Part shown: positions 42,430 to 52,196 of the stretch, piece by piece | Position numbering within the stretch: the stretch's first letter is position 1 | Layout: the number at the start of each line of letters is the position of its first letter | From: GCA-003244245 sp035997545 | GTDB lineage: Bacteria > Actinomycetota > Actinomycetes > Mycobacteriales > Pseudonocardiaceae | Reading direction: 5' to 3' | DNA length: 61,384 nucleotides | NCBI GenBank assembly: GCA_035997545.1 | Contig: DASYIL010000285.1 | Span: forward strand, 1 to 61,384 | Notes under the pieces: model-generated | Database searches by the model: none | What the model was told of the DNA's origin: nothing | The model's input: the letters and a program-made list of their open reading frames with translations, nothing else | Position numbers and translations under genes: made by a program

Positions 42430-42571
42430 CTGCCACCGGCCGTTCCTGCCGACGCCGCCGCCGGGCGCCGGGAACCCGTTCGCCTGGGGTCGCGAGGAGG
42501 TAGTGCGCGAACTCCTCGGCGACGCGTTTGGGCTCGACATCGAGGAATGCGTCGCCATGGTCGCGAACTAG
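42430..42571 (+). pseudogene. C-terminal fragment of a methyltransferase
   Basis: After the PadR stop the plus strand encodes FLPTPPPGAGNPFAWGREEV followed by VRELLGDAFGLDIEEC and a stop at 42569-42571, overlapping the convergent uvrB stop. The PPPPGA-x-PFAWG-x-EE-x-VRELLGD block is common near the end of small AdoMet methyltransferases. No N-terminal part exists here, so this is the residue of a deletion. Confidence 0.5.
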
Positions 42572-44742
42572 CGGAGGCCGGCGGCGTCCATGCCGCGGAG
42601 CTCCTTCTTGAGGTCGGCGATCTCGTCCCGGAGCCGGGCGGCCAGTTCGAACTGCAGCTCCCGAGCCGCGCCCATCATCTGGTCGGTGAGCTGCTGCACC
42701 AGATCTGCGAGCTCGGCGCGCGGCATCGACGAGGGATCCCGCCCTTCCAGCACGCCCGCGCTACCTCGGGGCCGCCCGGGCGCGCCGGTGGCGCGCTTGC
42801 CTCGGGAGGCGTTGCGACCGGATCCTCCGACCTGCACCGCCCCGGTGTCCAACGTGTCACCAGCCTCGGCGTAGACCCGCTCGAGGATGTCGTTGATCTT
42901 TTTGCGCAGCGGCTGCGGATCCAGCCCGCGTTCGGTGTTGTAGGCGACCTGCTTGGCCCGTCGCCGGTCGGTCTCGTCGATGGCCCGGCGCATCGAGTCG
43001 GTGACCCTGTCTGCGTACATGTGCACCTGACCGGACACGTTACGGGCGGCGCGGCCGATGGTCTGGATCAGCGAAGTTCCGCTGCGCAGGAACCCCTCCT
43101 TGTCGGCGTCCAGGATCGCCACCAGCGACACCTCGGGCAGATCCAGGCCCTCGCGGAGCAGGTTGATTCCGACCAGCACGTCGAACTCGCCCAAACGCAA
43201 CTGCCGCAGCAGCTCCACCCGGCGCAGCGTGTCTACCTCCGAGTGCAGGTAGCGCACCCGGATGCCGAGCTCGAGCAGGTAGTCGGTGAGGTCCTCGGCC
43301 ATCTTCTTGGTCAGTGTGGTCACCAGCACCCGTTCGTTGCGCTCGGCGCGGATGCGCACCTCATGCACCAGGTCATCGATCTGGCCCCGGGTGGGTTTGA
43401 CTACGACCTCCGGATCCACCAGGCCGGTCGGGCGGATGACCTGCTCGACGAACTCGCCGCCGGACTGGCCCATCTCATACGGCCCCGGGGTCGCCGACAG
43501 GTACAGGGTCTGCCCGATCCGGTCCTGGAACTCCTCCCAGGTCAGCGGCCGGTTGTCCAGCGCCGAGGGTAGCCGGAACCCGTGCTCCACCAGGGTGCGC
43601 TTGCGGGAGGCGTCGCCCTCGTACATCCCGCCGATCTGCGGCACCGTGACATGCGATTCGTCGATGACCAGCAGAAAGTCCTCGGGGAAGTAGTCCAGCA
43701 GGGTGGCCGGAGCCGAGCCGGCCGCGCGCCCGTCGATATGCCGCGAGTAGTTCTCGATGCCGTTGCAGAACCCGACCTGACGCATCATCTCCACGTCGTA
43801 CTGGGTCCGCATCCGCAGCCGCTGGGCTTCCAGCAGCTTGCGCTGCTTCTCCAGCGCGGCCAGCTGGTCTTCCAGCTCGGACTCGATACCCGTAACGGCG
43901 CGCTCCATCCGCTCCGGCCCGGCGACGTAGTGGGTGGCAGGGAAGATCCGCAGCTCGGATACCTCCCGGACCACCTCCCCGGTGAGTGGGTGCAGGTAGT
44001 AGAGCGACTCGACCTCGTCACCGAAGAAGTCGATGCGGACCGCGAGTTCCTCGTAGGCCGGGATGACCTCGACCGTGTCACCGCGGACCCGGAACGTCCC
44101 ACGGGCGAAGGCCAGGTCATTGCGGGCGTAGTTGATGCCGACCAGGGCCCGCAGCAGCGCGTCGCGCCCGACTTCACCACTGACCGGCACGTGAATCGAC
44201 TGATTCAGGTACTCCTGGGGCGTACCGAGCCCGAAGATGCAGGACACCGACGCGACGACGACCACATCGCGCCGGGTGAGCAGCGACATCGTGGCGGAGT
44301 GCCGCAACCGTTCCACGTCATCGTTGATCGAGGAGTCTTTCTCGATGTAGGTGTCGGTCTGCGGGACGTACGCCTCGGGCTGGTAGTAGTCGTAGTAGGA
44401 GACGAAGTACTCCACCGCGTTGTTCGGGAAGTAGTCCCGCAGCTCGTGGGCGAGCTGCGCGGCGAGGGTCTTGTTCGGTGCCATCACCAGCGTCGGGCGC
44501 TGTACCCGCTCGATGAGCCAGGCAGCGGTGGCCGACTTACCCGTTCCGGTGGCGCCCAGCAGCACGACGTCACGCTCACCGCCGGTGATCCGGCGCTCCA
44601 GCTCGTCGATAGCCGCCGGCTGGTCGCCAGCGGGCGCGTAGTCGCTGACCATTTGGAACCGGCCCGGCGCCCGGGGGGTCTTCCCGAGCGGGCGGAACTC
44701 GGAGTGTGGGAGCAGGTCGCGCTGGGTGGCGGCATCGGTCAT
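42568..44742 (-). CDS. uvrB: UvrABC system protein B
   Basis: UvrB is the damage-verification helicase-like subunit of nucleotide excision repair. The 724-residue product has Walker A LLGATGTGKSATAAW (about 60-74), the beta-hairpin region YYDYYQPEAYVPQTDTYIEK (about 115-134), helicase motifs DESHV, LSATPG and QTIGRAARNV, and a C-terminal UVR domain (MMGAARELQFELAARLRDEIADL) that contacts UvrC. The ATG at 44742 opens MTDAATQRDLLPHSE; the open frame continues upstream without homology. I found no LexA box in the 142-base gap to the DUF402 gene. Confidence 0.96.
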   Translation of the reverse strand: MTDAATQRDLLPHSEFRPLGKTPRAPGRFQMVSDYAPAGDQPAAIDELERRITGGERDVVLLGATGTGKSATAAWLIERVQRPTLVMAPNKTLAAQLAHELRDYFPNNAVEYFVSYYDYYQPEAYVPQTDTYIEKDSSINDDVERLRHSATMSLLTRRDVVVVASVSCIFGLGTPQEYLNQSIHVPVSGEVGRDALLRALVGINYARNDLAFARGTFRVRGDTVEVIPAYEELAVRIDFFGDEVESLYYLHPLTGEVVREVSELRIFPATHYVAGPERMERAVTGIESELEDQLAALEKQRKLLEAQRLRMRTQYDVEMMRQVGFCNGIENYSRHIDGRAAGSAPATLLDYFPEDFLLVIDESHVTVPQIGGMYEGDASRKRTLVEHGFRLPSALDNRPLTWEEFQDRIGQTLYLSATPGPYEMGQSGGEFVEQVIRPTGLVDPEVVVKPTRGQIDDLVHEVRIRAERNERVLVTTLTKKMAEDLTDYLLELGIRVRYLHSEVDTLRRVELLRQLRLGEFDVLVGINLLREGLDLPEVSLVAILDADKEGFLRSGTSLIQTIGRAARNVSGQVHMYADRVTDSMRRAIDETDRRRAKQVAYNTERGLDPQPLRKKINDILERVYAEAGDTLDTGAVQVGGSGRNASRGKRATGAPGRPRGSAGVLEGRDPSSMPRAELADLVQQLTDQMMGAARELQFELAARLRDEIADLKKELRGMDAAGLR

Positions 44743-44884
44743 GGCATTGAGGGTAGGCCGGGACTCTGACAGTCTGCCTTCGCCCGCAGTGGCTGCTGAT
44801 GGGCCCTCGACATGCCCATCAAGACTGTGCCGACCGGGCGAAATGACGGTCCAGCGCCCACGGACATGCGTAGGGTCAAACGCT

Positions 44885-45433
44885 ATGACGGCCCCGCACG
44901 GGTTGAGTGCCGAGACCGCCCAGCACATACACCCTCCCAAGATTGAGCTGTTCGACCTGGACGCAATGACCAACACCGACCCCAAGGGTGTCGTCCGCAC
45001 CGTCCGCGAGTACCGGGTCGAGCCGTTCGGCCTCTACCTCGCTCGCGACGTCGTCGACCATCCGTCGATCCACGCGCTCGAGTCCTGGCTGCTGCCCGAG
45101 ATAGGGTTGCGGATCACCGATTGGTTCTATCCGCCCGGGCACGAATGGGACCAGCACTTCTACGTCGACGTGGTGCACATCGACGTTGACACCAGGTGCT
45201 GGCGCACCGAGGACCACTACCTGGATCTCGTGCTGCGCCCCGGGCGCGGCGTCGATGTGGTGGACACCGATGAGTTGCTGGACGCGGTGGTCGCGGGGCT
45301 GCTCGATCGGTCCGCTGCGCAGACCGCGCTGGCCACGACCTATCGAACGGTGGACGGCCTGGCCCGGCACGGCTACCGGTTGGACCGGTGGCTGCCGACG
45401 GTCGGGGCGTGGCCGACCTGGAGCCGGCACTGA
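44885..45433 (+). CDS. DUF402 domain protein
   Basis: A 182-residue protein with a DUF402 domain over about residues 60-170: FYPPGHEWDQHFYVDVVHIDV, the DHYLDLVLRPGRGVDVVDTDE block, and a C-terminal helical part. DUF402 proteins include FomD-like nucleotide hydrolases; the conserved D/E-rich strip here (DVVHIDVD, YLDLVL, DVVDTDELLDA) could bind Mn2+ or Mg2+. A specific reaction cannot be assigned. The ATG at 44885 follows TAGGG. The gene is divergent from uvrB and convergent with coaE. Confidence 0.83.
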   Translation: MTAPHGLSAETAQHIHPPKIELFDLDAMTNTDPKGVVRTVREYRVEPFGLYLARDVVDHPSIHALESWLLPEIGLRITDWFYPPGHEWDQHFYVDVVHIDVDTRCWRTEDHYLDLVLRPGRGVDVVDTDELLDAVVAGLLDRSAAQTALATTYRTVDGLARHGYRLDRWLPTVGAWPTWSRH

Positions 45434-45483
45434 CCGGGCTGCAAGAGTGCCGCCTCCGCGGGACGAAGTGCGTCGGCTCGGAT

Positions 45484-46665
45484 TCAGCCCACCAGCCAGT
45501 CAGTGCGCGCGGCCCACTGCTGCGCCCGAGCCAGCGCGCCGGACACGAACGGGGTCTTCGCATCGGCGTAGGCGTCAATGCTGTCCCACTGCTGCGCTAC
45601 CAGCCGGTGCTTGAGCTCGGCGTACTCCCGAACGCCGGCTGGATGAGCCCGCAGCCAGTCCCGCAGCAGGAGGGCTTCCCGCCAGGTCGGGGAGTCGGCG
45701 GGCCGGATGTGGCAGTTGACAGGCCGGGCCGGGTCGGCATTGGTCGCCATCACCTTGTCCCGGGTGGTGCCGTCCCCGGCGTTGTCCCACCAACGACCGG
45801 GCCACCTGACCAGTCCCGCGCCGAGCAGGTCATCAGCCAGTGGCCCCGCGGCATCGATATCGGCGACCACCACCTGCACGTCCAGCACATCCTTGGCGTC
45901 CAGGCCAGGGACCGCCGTAGAGCCGATGTGATCGATCCGGTGCGCGCACCGGCCCGCCACCGCGGCGATCCGTGCGATCATCCGCTGCGCCTGCTGCGGC
46001 CAGCTGTCGACCGGCGCCACCACAACCGGGGTTGCCGCGCGCGCAGCAGACCGGCGATGCCGCAGGTTGGCTTCGAAGGGCACCAGCCGCTGGGCCCACA
46101 ACCGGTCCGCCGCGGCGAGGATGTCGTCCCGGGAGCCGCTGTTGTCCAACCAGACATCGGCGGCGGCGCGGCGCTGCTGGTCAGTGGCCTGAGCTGCGAT
46201 CCGCGCCATGGCGTCGGACTCTGCCATGCCGCGCTGCTCGACCAGCCGACCGACCCGCACCTCAGCGTCCGCGTGCACCACGACGACTAGCGGAAATCCC
46301 GCCGCCAGCCCTGCCTCGACCAGCAGCGGGACGTCCTGCACCACGATGGCGTCCGGCGGCGCGGTCTTGAGCAGCTCGGCATTGCGTGCTGCGACCAGCG
46401 GATGCACGATGGCGTTGAGCCGACGTCGGGCGTCCGCGTCGTCGAAGACCCACGCGGCCAGCGCCGACCGGTCCAGCTCGCCGTCCTCGGTGCGGATCTC
46501 CTCGCCGAACTCGTCGACCACGGCGCGCAGCCCCTCGGTACCGGGCTCGACGACCTCGCGAGCGATCCGGTCCGAGTCGACGATCCATGCCCCCCGTTGC
46601 GCGAGCCGGGCCGCCACCGTCGACTTACCGGAACCGATCCCTCCGGTCAGTGCCACCCTGAGCAT
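45484..46665 (-). CDS. coaE: Dephospho-CoA kinase fused to a GrpB (UPF0157) domain
   Basis: The N-terminal half (about 1-195) is dephospho-CoA kinase, the last step of CoA synthesis: P-loop LTGGIGSGKSTVAARL (5-20), DSDRIAREVV (CoA-site Asp), and LVEQRGMAESDAMARIAAQ (lid). The C-terminal half (about 215-385) is a GrpB-type nucleotidyltransferase-fold domain with HRIDHIGSTAVPGLDAKDVLDVQ. This fusion is normal in mycobacteria and relatives and is reported there to assist CoaE folding. The protein has 393 residues. It follows rpsA by 20 bases in the same direction. Confidence 0.95.
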   Translation of the reverse strand: MLRVALTGGIGSGKSTVAARLAQRGAWIVDSDRIAREVVEPGTEGLRAVVDEFGEEIRTEDGELDRSALAAWVFDDADARRRLNAIVHPLVAARNAELLKTAPPDAIVVQDVPLLVEAGLAAGFPLVVVVHADAEVRVGRLVEQRGMAESDAMARIAAQATDQQRRAAADVWLDNSGSRDDILAAADRLWAQRLVPFEANLRHRRSAARAATPVVVAPVDSWPQQAQRMIARIAAVAGRCAHRIDHIGSTAVPGLDAKDVLDVQVVVADIDAAGPLADDLLGAGLVRWPGRWWDNAGDGTTRDKVMATNADPARPVNCHIRPADSPTWREALLLRDWLRAHPAGVREYAELKHRLVAQQWDSIDAYADAKTPFVSGALARAQQWAARTDWLVG

Positions 46666-46685
46666 CGCGCGATGCTGGCGCTGAT

Positions 46686-48152
46686 CTACACACCACCGGA
46701 AAGCTTCGCCCGCAGGGCCGCCAGTTGCTCGTCGCTAGCAAGCGAGCCGGAGCCAGCGCCACTGGGGGTGGGCGCCTCGGTGGTCGCCGAGGAGTAGCTC
46801 TGGTCTCCAGGCACCTCCGATTCAGCCTCAGTTGCCTTGACGACCTGCTTGCGGTGCTGCTCGAAGCGGACCTGGGCCTCGGCGTAGGCGCGCTCCCATT
46901 CCTGGCGCTGCTTTTCGAAGCCCTCGAGCCAGTCGTTGGCGTCCGGGTCGAAACCTTCGGGGTAGATGTAGTTGCCCTCGCTGTCGTACTCGGCAGTCAT
47001 GCCGTACTGCGTCGGGTCGAACTCCATCTCGGGGGACAGCCCCTCGTTGGCCTGCTTGAGTGACAGCGAGATCCGCCGCCGGTCCAGGTCGATGTCGATA
47101 ACCTTGACCATCACGTCGTCACCGACCTGAACGACCTGCTCGGGGATCTCGACGTGCCGTTCAGCCAGCTCCGAGATGTGCACCAAACCCTCGATGCCCT
47201 CCTCGACTCGGACGAACGCGCCGAAGGGCACCAACTTGGTGGCCTTGCCGGGCACGATCTGCCCGATCTGGTGAGTGCGGGCGAACTGCCGCCACGGGTC
47301 TTCCTGAGTGGCCTTGAGTGACAGCGACACCCGCTCGCGGTCCAGGTCGACGTCGAGCACCTCGACAGTGACCTCCTGGCCGACCTCGACGACCTCGCTG
47401 GGGTGATCGATGTGCTTCCAGGACAGCTCGGAGACGTGCACCAGACCGTCCACGCCACCGAGGTCCACGAACGCCCCGAAGTTGACAATCGAGGAGACCT
47501 GGCCCTTGCGGACCTGGCCCTTGGCCAGTTGGTTGAGGAACTCGCTGCGCACCTCGGACTGGGTCTGCTCCAGCCAGGCGCGACGCGAGAGCACCACGTT
47601 GTTGCGGTTCTTGTCCAGCTCGATGATCTTGGCCTCGAGCTCCCGGCCCACGTAGGGCTGCAGGTCGCGGACCCGCCGCATCTCGACCAGCGAGGCGGGC
47701 AGAAAGCCACGCAGCCCGATGTCGAGGATCAGACCACCCTTGACCACCTCGATGACGGTGCCCTTGACCGGCTCCTCGTTCTCCTTGAGGGCCTCGATAT
47801 TGCCCCAGGCGCGCTCGTACTGGGCGCGCTTCTTGGACAGGATCAGCCGGCCTTCCTTGTCCTCCTTCTGGAGTACAAGGGCCTCGACCTCGTCACCCAC
47901 CGCCACGACGTCAGCAGGGTCGACATCGTGCTTGATGGACAGCTCCCGCGACGGGATAACGCCCTCGGTCTTGTAGCCAATGTCGAGCAGCACTTCGTCA
48001 CGGTCGACCTTGACGATGGTGCCTTCGACGATGTCGCCATCGTTGAAGTACTTGATGGTCTTATCGATGGCGGCGAGGAAGTCCTCCTCCGTCCCGATGT
48101 CGTTGATCGCGACCTGCTGCGTGGTCGGGGCGGCGGTGGTGTCGGTGGTCAT
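46686..48152 (-). CDS. rpsA: Small ribosomal subunit protein bS1
   Basis: S1 helps load structured mRNA on the 30S subunit. The 488-residue product has four S1 RNA-binding repeats at about 35-105 (GDIVEGTIVKVDRDEVLLDIG), 120-190, 205-275 (GQVSSIVNFGAFVDLGGVDG) and 290-360, then an acidic C-terminal tail. Four repeats rather than six is normal for actinobacteria. The ATG at 48152 opens MTTDTTAAPTTQQ; the open frame extends upstream without homology. A promoter candidate is given for the 306-base leader. It is the first gene of rpsA-coaE. Confidence 0.96.
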   Translation of the reverse strand: MTTDTTAAPTTQQVAINDIGTEEDFLAAIDKTIKYFNDGDIVEGTIVKVDRDEVLLDIGYKTEGVIPSRELSIKHDVDPADVVAVGDEVEALVLQKEDKEGRLILSKKRAQYERAWGNIEALKENEEPVKGTVIEVVKGGLILDIGLRGFLPASLVEMRRVRDLQPYVGRELEAKIIELDKNRNNVVLSRRAWLEQTQSEVRSEFLNQLAKGQVRKGQVSSIVNFGAFVDLGGVDGLVHVSELSWKHIDHPSEVVEVGQEVTVEVLDVDLDRERVSLSLKATQEDPWRQFARTHQIGQIVPGKATKLVPFGAFVRVEEGIEGLVHISELAERHVEIPEQVVQVGDDVMVKVIDIDLDRRRISLSLKQANEGLSPEMEFDPTQYGMTAEYDSEGNYIYPEGFDPDANDWLEGFEKQRQEWERAYAEAQVRFEQHRKQVVKATEAESEVPGDQSYSSATTEAPTPSGAGSGSLASDEQLAALRAKLSGGV

Positions 48153-48458
48153 GCGGTGGGATGCTCCGAAGGGATAGGGTCGTGTGGGCAGTGTTGTCCT
48201 ACTGATTCGTCGGCGCGCTGGCTTCCCCCACTGCGTCGGACCGTCCTGGGGCGGTTCGTCGTCGTTACGGACACCGGTGCCAGCTCTGCTGGCGGTACAA
48301 CACCCCGCAGGGCCCCTGTGTTCCGGATGCGACATGCTGAGGAAACTCGACAGCCCGGGCAGCACGAAACGACAGCGCAAGTCGATCGTACCCAGGCGGA
48401 AGTCGCGGCAGCAAACTCGACCCCGGTATTCGGGGTGTTCTTCTGACAGACTGCCCCG
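48153..48458 (-). promoter_or_regulatory. rpsA leader and divergent promoter region
   Basis: This 306-base gap has no credible gene. On the minus strand TTGCTG (48414-48409) and TACGAT (48390-48385), 18 bases apart, form a reasonable sigma-70-type promoter for rpsA, leaving a leader of about 225 nucleotides. A small CCCCG/CGGGG hairpin at 48421-48435 lies just upstream, next to the methyltransferase gene. A long rpsA leader would fit S1 autoregulation but no specific motif is visible. Confidence 0.45.
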
Positions 48459-49322
48459 GTGACCGGCCCGCCGCAACCAAAGCACAGCGAACACGGGACA
48501 CCTCACGGGCGCGCCGAGGCCTTGCTGGGCACCATCGGCGTGGTGAAGCGCCTGGTCAACGCCTCGGAGACAGTGACCGCCAATCGCCGCTGGTGGGACA
48601 CCGACGCTGACGACTACCTCGCCGCACATGGCGACTTCCTGGGCCTGGCGGACTTCGTGTGGTGCCCGGAAGGGCTTCGCGAGTCGGACGCCGGTCTGCT
48701 CGGCGAGCTACCGGGCCGCTGGGTACTCGAGGTCGGTTGTGGGTCAGCGCCGTGCGCACGTTGGCTGGCCGCCCAGGGCGCGCACGTCGTCGGCCTGGAC
48801 CTGTCGGCTGGAATGCTGCGGTACGCGGTGCAGGCAGCCCGCGAAACCGGACTCTCAGTGCCCCTCGTGCAAGCCGACGCCGGTCGGTTGCCCTTCGCCG
48901 ACAGCAGTTTCGACGTGGCCTGTTCGGCGTTCGGCGCGGTGCCGTTCGTCGCGGACTCGGCCGCGGTGATGCGCGAGGTCGCGCGGGTGCTGCGCCCCGG
49001 CGGCCGATGGGTCTTTGCGGTGACCCACCCGATGCGCTGGACCTTCCCGGACGATCCCGGGGAGGCCGGCTTGACGGTGTCACAGTCGTATTTCGACCGC
49101 ACCCCTTACGTCGAGGTGGACACCCTGGGCAACCCCACCTACGTGGAGCACCACCGCACCCTGGGCGACCGCATCAGAGAGATCGTCGCCGCCGGGTTGG
49201 TACTGGAGGATCTGGTGGAGCCGGAGTGGCCCGCCGGGCTACAACGGGAATGGGGCCAGTGGAGCCCGTTCCGCGGCGCGCTGTTCCCAGGAACCGCGAT
49301 CTTCTGCTGCCGACGCCGCTGA
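48459..49322 (+). CDS. Class-I AdoMet-dependent methyltransferase
   Basis: A 287-residue methyltransferase. Motif I is VLEVGCGSAPCARWLAAQGAHVVGLD (about 90-116, shown partly: VLEVGCGSAPCARWL), motif II/post-I is LSAGMLRYAVQ, motif IV is FDVACSAFGAVPFVAD, and VLRPGGRWVFAVTHP is the usual motif V strand. The N-terminus carries NRRWWDTDADDYLAAHGDFLG, a pattern common in actinobacterial homologues beside rpsA/polA. The substrate is unknown. The GTG at 48459 is the only upstream start. It is divergent from rpsA and convergent with polA. Confidence 0.87.
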   Translation: MTGPPQPKHSEHGTPHGRAEALLGTIGVVKRLVNASETVTANRRWWDTDADDYLAAHGDFLGLADFVWCPEGLRESDAGLLGELPGRWVLEVGCGSAPCARWLAAQGAHVVGLDLSAGMLRYAVQAARETGLSVPLVQADAGRLPFADSSFDVACSAFGAVPFVADSAAVMREVARVLRPGGRWVFAVTHPMRWTFPDDPGEAGLTVSQSYFDRTPYVEVDTLGNPTYVEHHRTLGDRIREIVAAGLVLEDLVEPEWPAGLQREWGQWSPFRGALFPGTAIFCCRRR

Positions 49323-49326
49323 TTGG

Positions 49327-49390
49327 CGCCATTCGGAGCCGGATCGCGGTCTGGCCTGGTGCCAGGAGCACTATTCGGAGCCGAATGGCG
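49327..49390. terminator. Bidirectional terminator between methyltransferase gene and polA
   Basis: The 72-base gap between the two convergent stops is largely one inverted repeat: CGCCATTCGG at 49327-49336 and CCGAATGGCG at 49381-49390. Inside it lie a CCTGG/CCAGG hairpin and a self-complementary ATTCGGAGCCGAAT at 49373-49386. No T-run is needed for such GC-rich actinobacterial terminators. Confidence 0.7.
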
Positions 49391-49394
49391 GGTC

Positions 49395-52076
49395 TCAGTG
49401 CGCCGCATCGTCCCAGGACCGTCCGACGCCCACCGAGACTTCCAGCGGGACGTCCAGCGCATACGCCGAGCCCATCTCACGACGCACCAGTGTCTCCACC
49501 ACCGCCCGCTCGTCCTGTGCGACTTCCAGCACCAGCTCGTCGTGTACCTGCAGCAGCATCCGGGAACGCAACCCCTCGGCGCGCAACGCGCGGGCGACGC
49601 CCAGCATCGCGACCTTGATGATGTCCGCCGCGCTGCCCTGGATAGGCGCATTGAGCGCCATCCGCTCGGCCATCTCGCGACGCTGCCGGTTGTCACTGAC
49701 CAGGTCGGGCAGGTAGCGCCGCCGACCCAGGATGGTGGCCGTGTAGCCGTCCATCCGGGCCTTTTCGACCACCGCCCGCAGGTAGTCGCGGACACCGCCG
49801 AACCGGGCGAAATACTCCTCCATCAGCTCGCGAGCCTCCTCGGTGGAGATCCGCAACTGAGCGGACAGCCCGAAGGCCGACAGCCCGTAAGCCAGGCCGT
49901 AGTTCATCGCCTTGATCTTGGCACGTTGCTCGCCAGTGACCGCGGCAGCGTCCACCGCGAATACCCGCGCAGCGGTGGCGGCGTGGAAGTCGTACCCCGA
50001 AGTGAACGACTCGATCAGCGCGGTGTCCTCGGACAGATGCGCCATGACCCGCATCTCAATCTGGCTATAGTCCGCTGTCATCAGCTCCGAGTAGCCAGAG
50101 CCCACCACGAACGCCCGTCGGATCCGGCGTCCGGACTCGGTGCGGATGTGGATGTTCTGCAGGTTCGGTTCAGTGGAGGACAGTCGGCCGGTCGCGGCGA
50201 TGGTTTGGTTGTAGGTGGTGTGGATGCGCCCGTCATCGGCCACGGCTTTCAGCAGCCCATCCACGGTGGTCTTGAGGCGGGTCGCGTCGCGGTGCGCCAG
50301 CAGATGCGCCAGGAATGGGTGCCCGGTGGATTCGTAGAGCGTCAGCAGCGCGTCGGCGTCCGTGGTGTATCCGGTCTTGATGCGTTTGGTCTTGGGCATG
50401 CCCAGCTCGTCGAAGAGCACTACCTGCAGCTGCTTGGGTGAGCCCAGGTTGACCTCCTTGCCGATCACCGCATAGCAGTCCTGCTCGGCTTGCTTCACCG
50501 CGGCGGAGAAGCGGGCCTCTAGCTCGGCCAGCACGTCACCGTCGACGGCGATACCGGCCGCCTCCAGCTCGGCCAGCTCGGCCAGCAATGGCAGCTCCAG
50601 GTCGGTGAGCAACGACCGGCCCGTTATCCGGTCCAGCTCAGCGTCCAGTGCGACGGCCAGCTCGGCCACGGCGCGGGCCCGCATGATCTCATCGGCCGCG
50701 CGGGCGGCTGCGTCCTCGCCCTCGAACAGGCTCGGTTGGGCGCCGTCCTCAGACTCCACACGCAACTCCCTGCGCAGGTAGCGCAACACCAGGTCGGCGA
50801 GGTCGAACGAACGCTGGCCGGGCCGGACCAGGTAGGCGGCCAGTGCGGTGTCGCTGGTCAGCCCGGCCAGAGCGCCGCCGCGCGCGCGTAGCGCGTGCAG
50901 AAACGGCTTGGCGTCATGCGCGGCCTTGGGCGCGGCCGGGTCGGCCAGCCACTGCGCCAGCGCCCGCTCGTCGTCGGGGGTCAGCGCGCGCGGATCGAGG
51001 TAGCCGCCCTCACCGTCGGGACTGGCCAGGGCGAGACTTTCCAGATCCCCGGCGCCGCGCACCCAGCTACCCCGGCAGGCAAGCCCCACCCGGCGCCCGT
51101 CCTTAGCGTGCGCATCCAGCCAAGCAGCCACCCCACCCGGCTCGATCATCCCGCCGCGCACCTCGAAGCCGTCCTCGGCCTCGGGCTCGGATGCGCTCAA
51201 CGTGGCGAACAGCCGATCCCGCAACACCCGGAATTCCAGCTCGTCGAACAGCCGGTGCACGGCGTCCCGGTCCCACGGTTTCAACGCCAGGTCGGCGGGC
51301 TGCTCTGGTATGTCGACATTCCGGACCAGCTCGGTGAGCTGGCGGTTGAGCAGCACCGAGGCGAGGTGCTCGCGCAGCGCGTCACCAGCCTTGCCTTTGA
51401 CCTCATCCACCCGATCGACCAGAGCGTCCAGCGACCCGAACTCCCGCACCCACTTCACCGCGGTCTTCTCCCCCACACCAGGGATACCGGGCAGGTTGTC
51501 CGAAGGGTCACCGCGCAACGCCGCGTAGTCCGGATACTGCTGGGGGGTCAGGCCGTAACGCTCGACGACCTCGTCGGGGGTGAATCGGGTCAGGTCCGAG
51601 ACACCCTTGCGCGGATAGAGCACCGTCACCTGGTCGCTGACCAGTTGTAACACGTCCCGATCCCCGGTGCAGACCAGCACCTCATAACCGTCCGGCTCGG
51701 CCCGGGTGACCAGGGTCGCGATGAGGTCATCGGCTTCGTAGTTCTCTTTGGTGAGCACCGGGATGCCCAGGGTGCCCAGCACGTCGTGGATCAGCGAGAC
51801 CTGGCCGCGGAACTCGTCGGGTGTGGTACTGCGGTTGGCCTTGTAGGGCGCGTAGGTCTCCGCGCGAAAGGTCTTGCGGGAAACGTCGAACGCTGCGGCG
51901 ACGTGGCTGGGCTGCTCGTCGCGGAGCAGGTTGATCAGCATCGAGGTGAAGCCGTACACCGCGTTGGTTGCCTGCCCCGTCGTGGTGCGGAAGTTCTCCG
52001 CAGGCAGCGCGTAAAAAGCCCGGTAGGCCAGCGAGTGACCATCGAGCAGGAGCAACCGCGGTGGGGAAACCGTCAC
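49395..52076 (-). CDS. polA: DNA polymerase I
   Basis: This 893-residue repair and Okazaki-fragment polymerase begins with a 5'-3' exonuclease/FEN domain (about 1-290; LLLLDGHSLAYRAFYALP, YEADDLIATL, CTGDRDVLQLV). The middle domain (about 310-500) lacks the DxE and DYxxxD residues of a working 3'-5' exonuclease, as in mycobacteria. The polymerase domain has motif A DYSQIEMRVMAHLS, motif B RAKIKAMNYGLAYG and motif C QVHDELVLEV. GTG at 52076 gives VTVSPPRLLLLDG, the family N-terminus. Its ribosome site is weak. Confidence 0.95.
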   Translation of the reverse strand: MTVSPPRLLLLDGHSLAYRAFYALPAENFRTTTGQATNAVYGFTSMLINLLRDEQPSHVAAAFDVSRKTFRAETYAPYKANRSTTPDEFRGQVSLIHDVLGTLGIPVLTKENYEADDLIATLVTRAEPDGYEVLVCTGDRDVLQLVSDQVTVLYPRKGVSDLTRFTPDEVVERYGLTPQQYPDYAALRGDPSDNLPGIPGVGEKTAVKWVREFGSLDALVDRVDEVKGKAGDALREHLASVLLNRQLTELVRNVDIPEQPADLALKPWDRDAVHRLFDELEFRVLRDRLFATLSASEPEAEDGFEVRGGMIEPGGVAAWLDAHAKDGRRVGLACRGSWVRGAGDLESLALASPDGEGGYLDPRALTPDDERALAQWLADPAAPKAAHDAKPFLHALRARGGALAGLTSDTALAAYLVRPGQRSFDLADLVLRYLRRELRVESEDGAQPSLFEGEDAAARAADEIMRARAVAELAVALDAELDRITGRSLLTDLELPLLAELAELEAAGIAVDGDVLAELEARFSAAVKQAEQDCYAVIGKEVNLGSPKQLQVVLFDELGMPKTKRIKTGYTTDADALLTLYESTGHPFLAHLLAHRDATRLKTTVDGLLKAVADDGRIHTTYNQTIAATGRLSSTEPNLQNIHIRTESGRRIRRAFVVGSGYSELMTADYSQIEMRVMAHLSEDTALIESFTSGYDFHAATAARVFAVDAAAVTGEQRAKIKAMNYGLAYGLSAFGLSAQLRISTEEARELMEEYFARFGGVRDYLRAVVEKARMDGYTATILGRRRYLPDLVSDNRQRREMAERMALNAPIQGSAADIIKVAMLGVARALRAEGLRSRMLLQVHDELVLEVAQDERAVVETLVRREMGSAYALDVPLEVSVGVGRSWDDAAH

Positions 52077-52196
52077 GGCCCGCGAGTCTAGGCCGAGCCA
52101 CCGACATCCCCGCCAACCTGTGGGTGTAACGCGCCATATGGATGCTTGTCGCAGCCGGGGACTGCGTACGGTGGGGTTCGGTTGAGGAGGTTGGGT

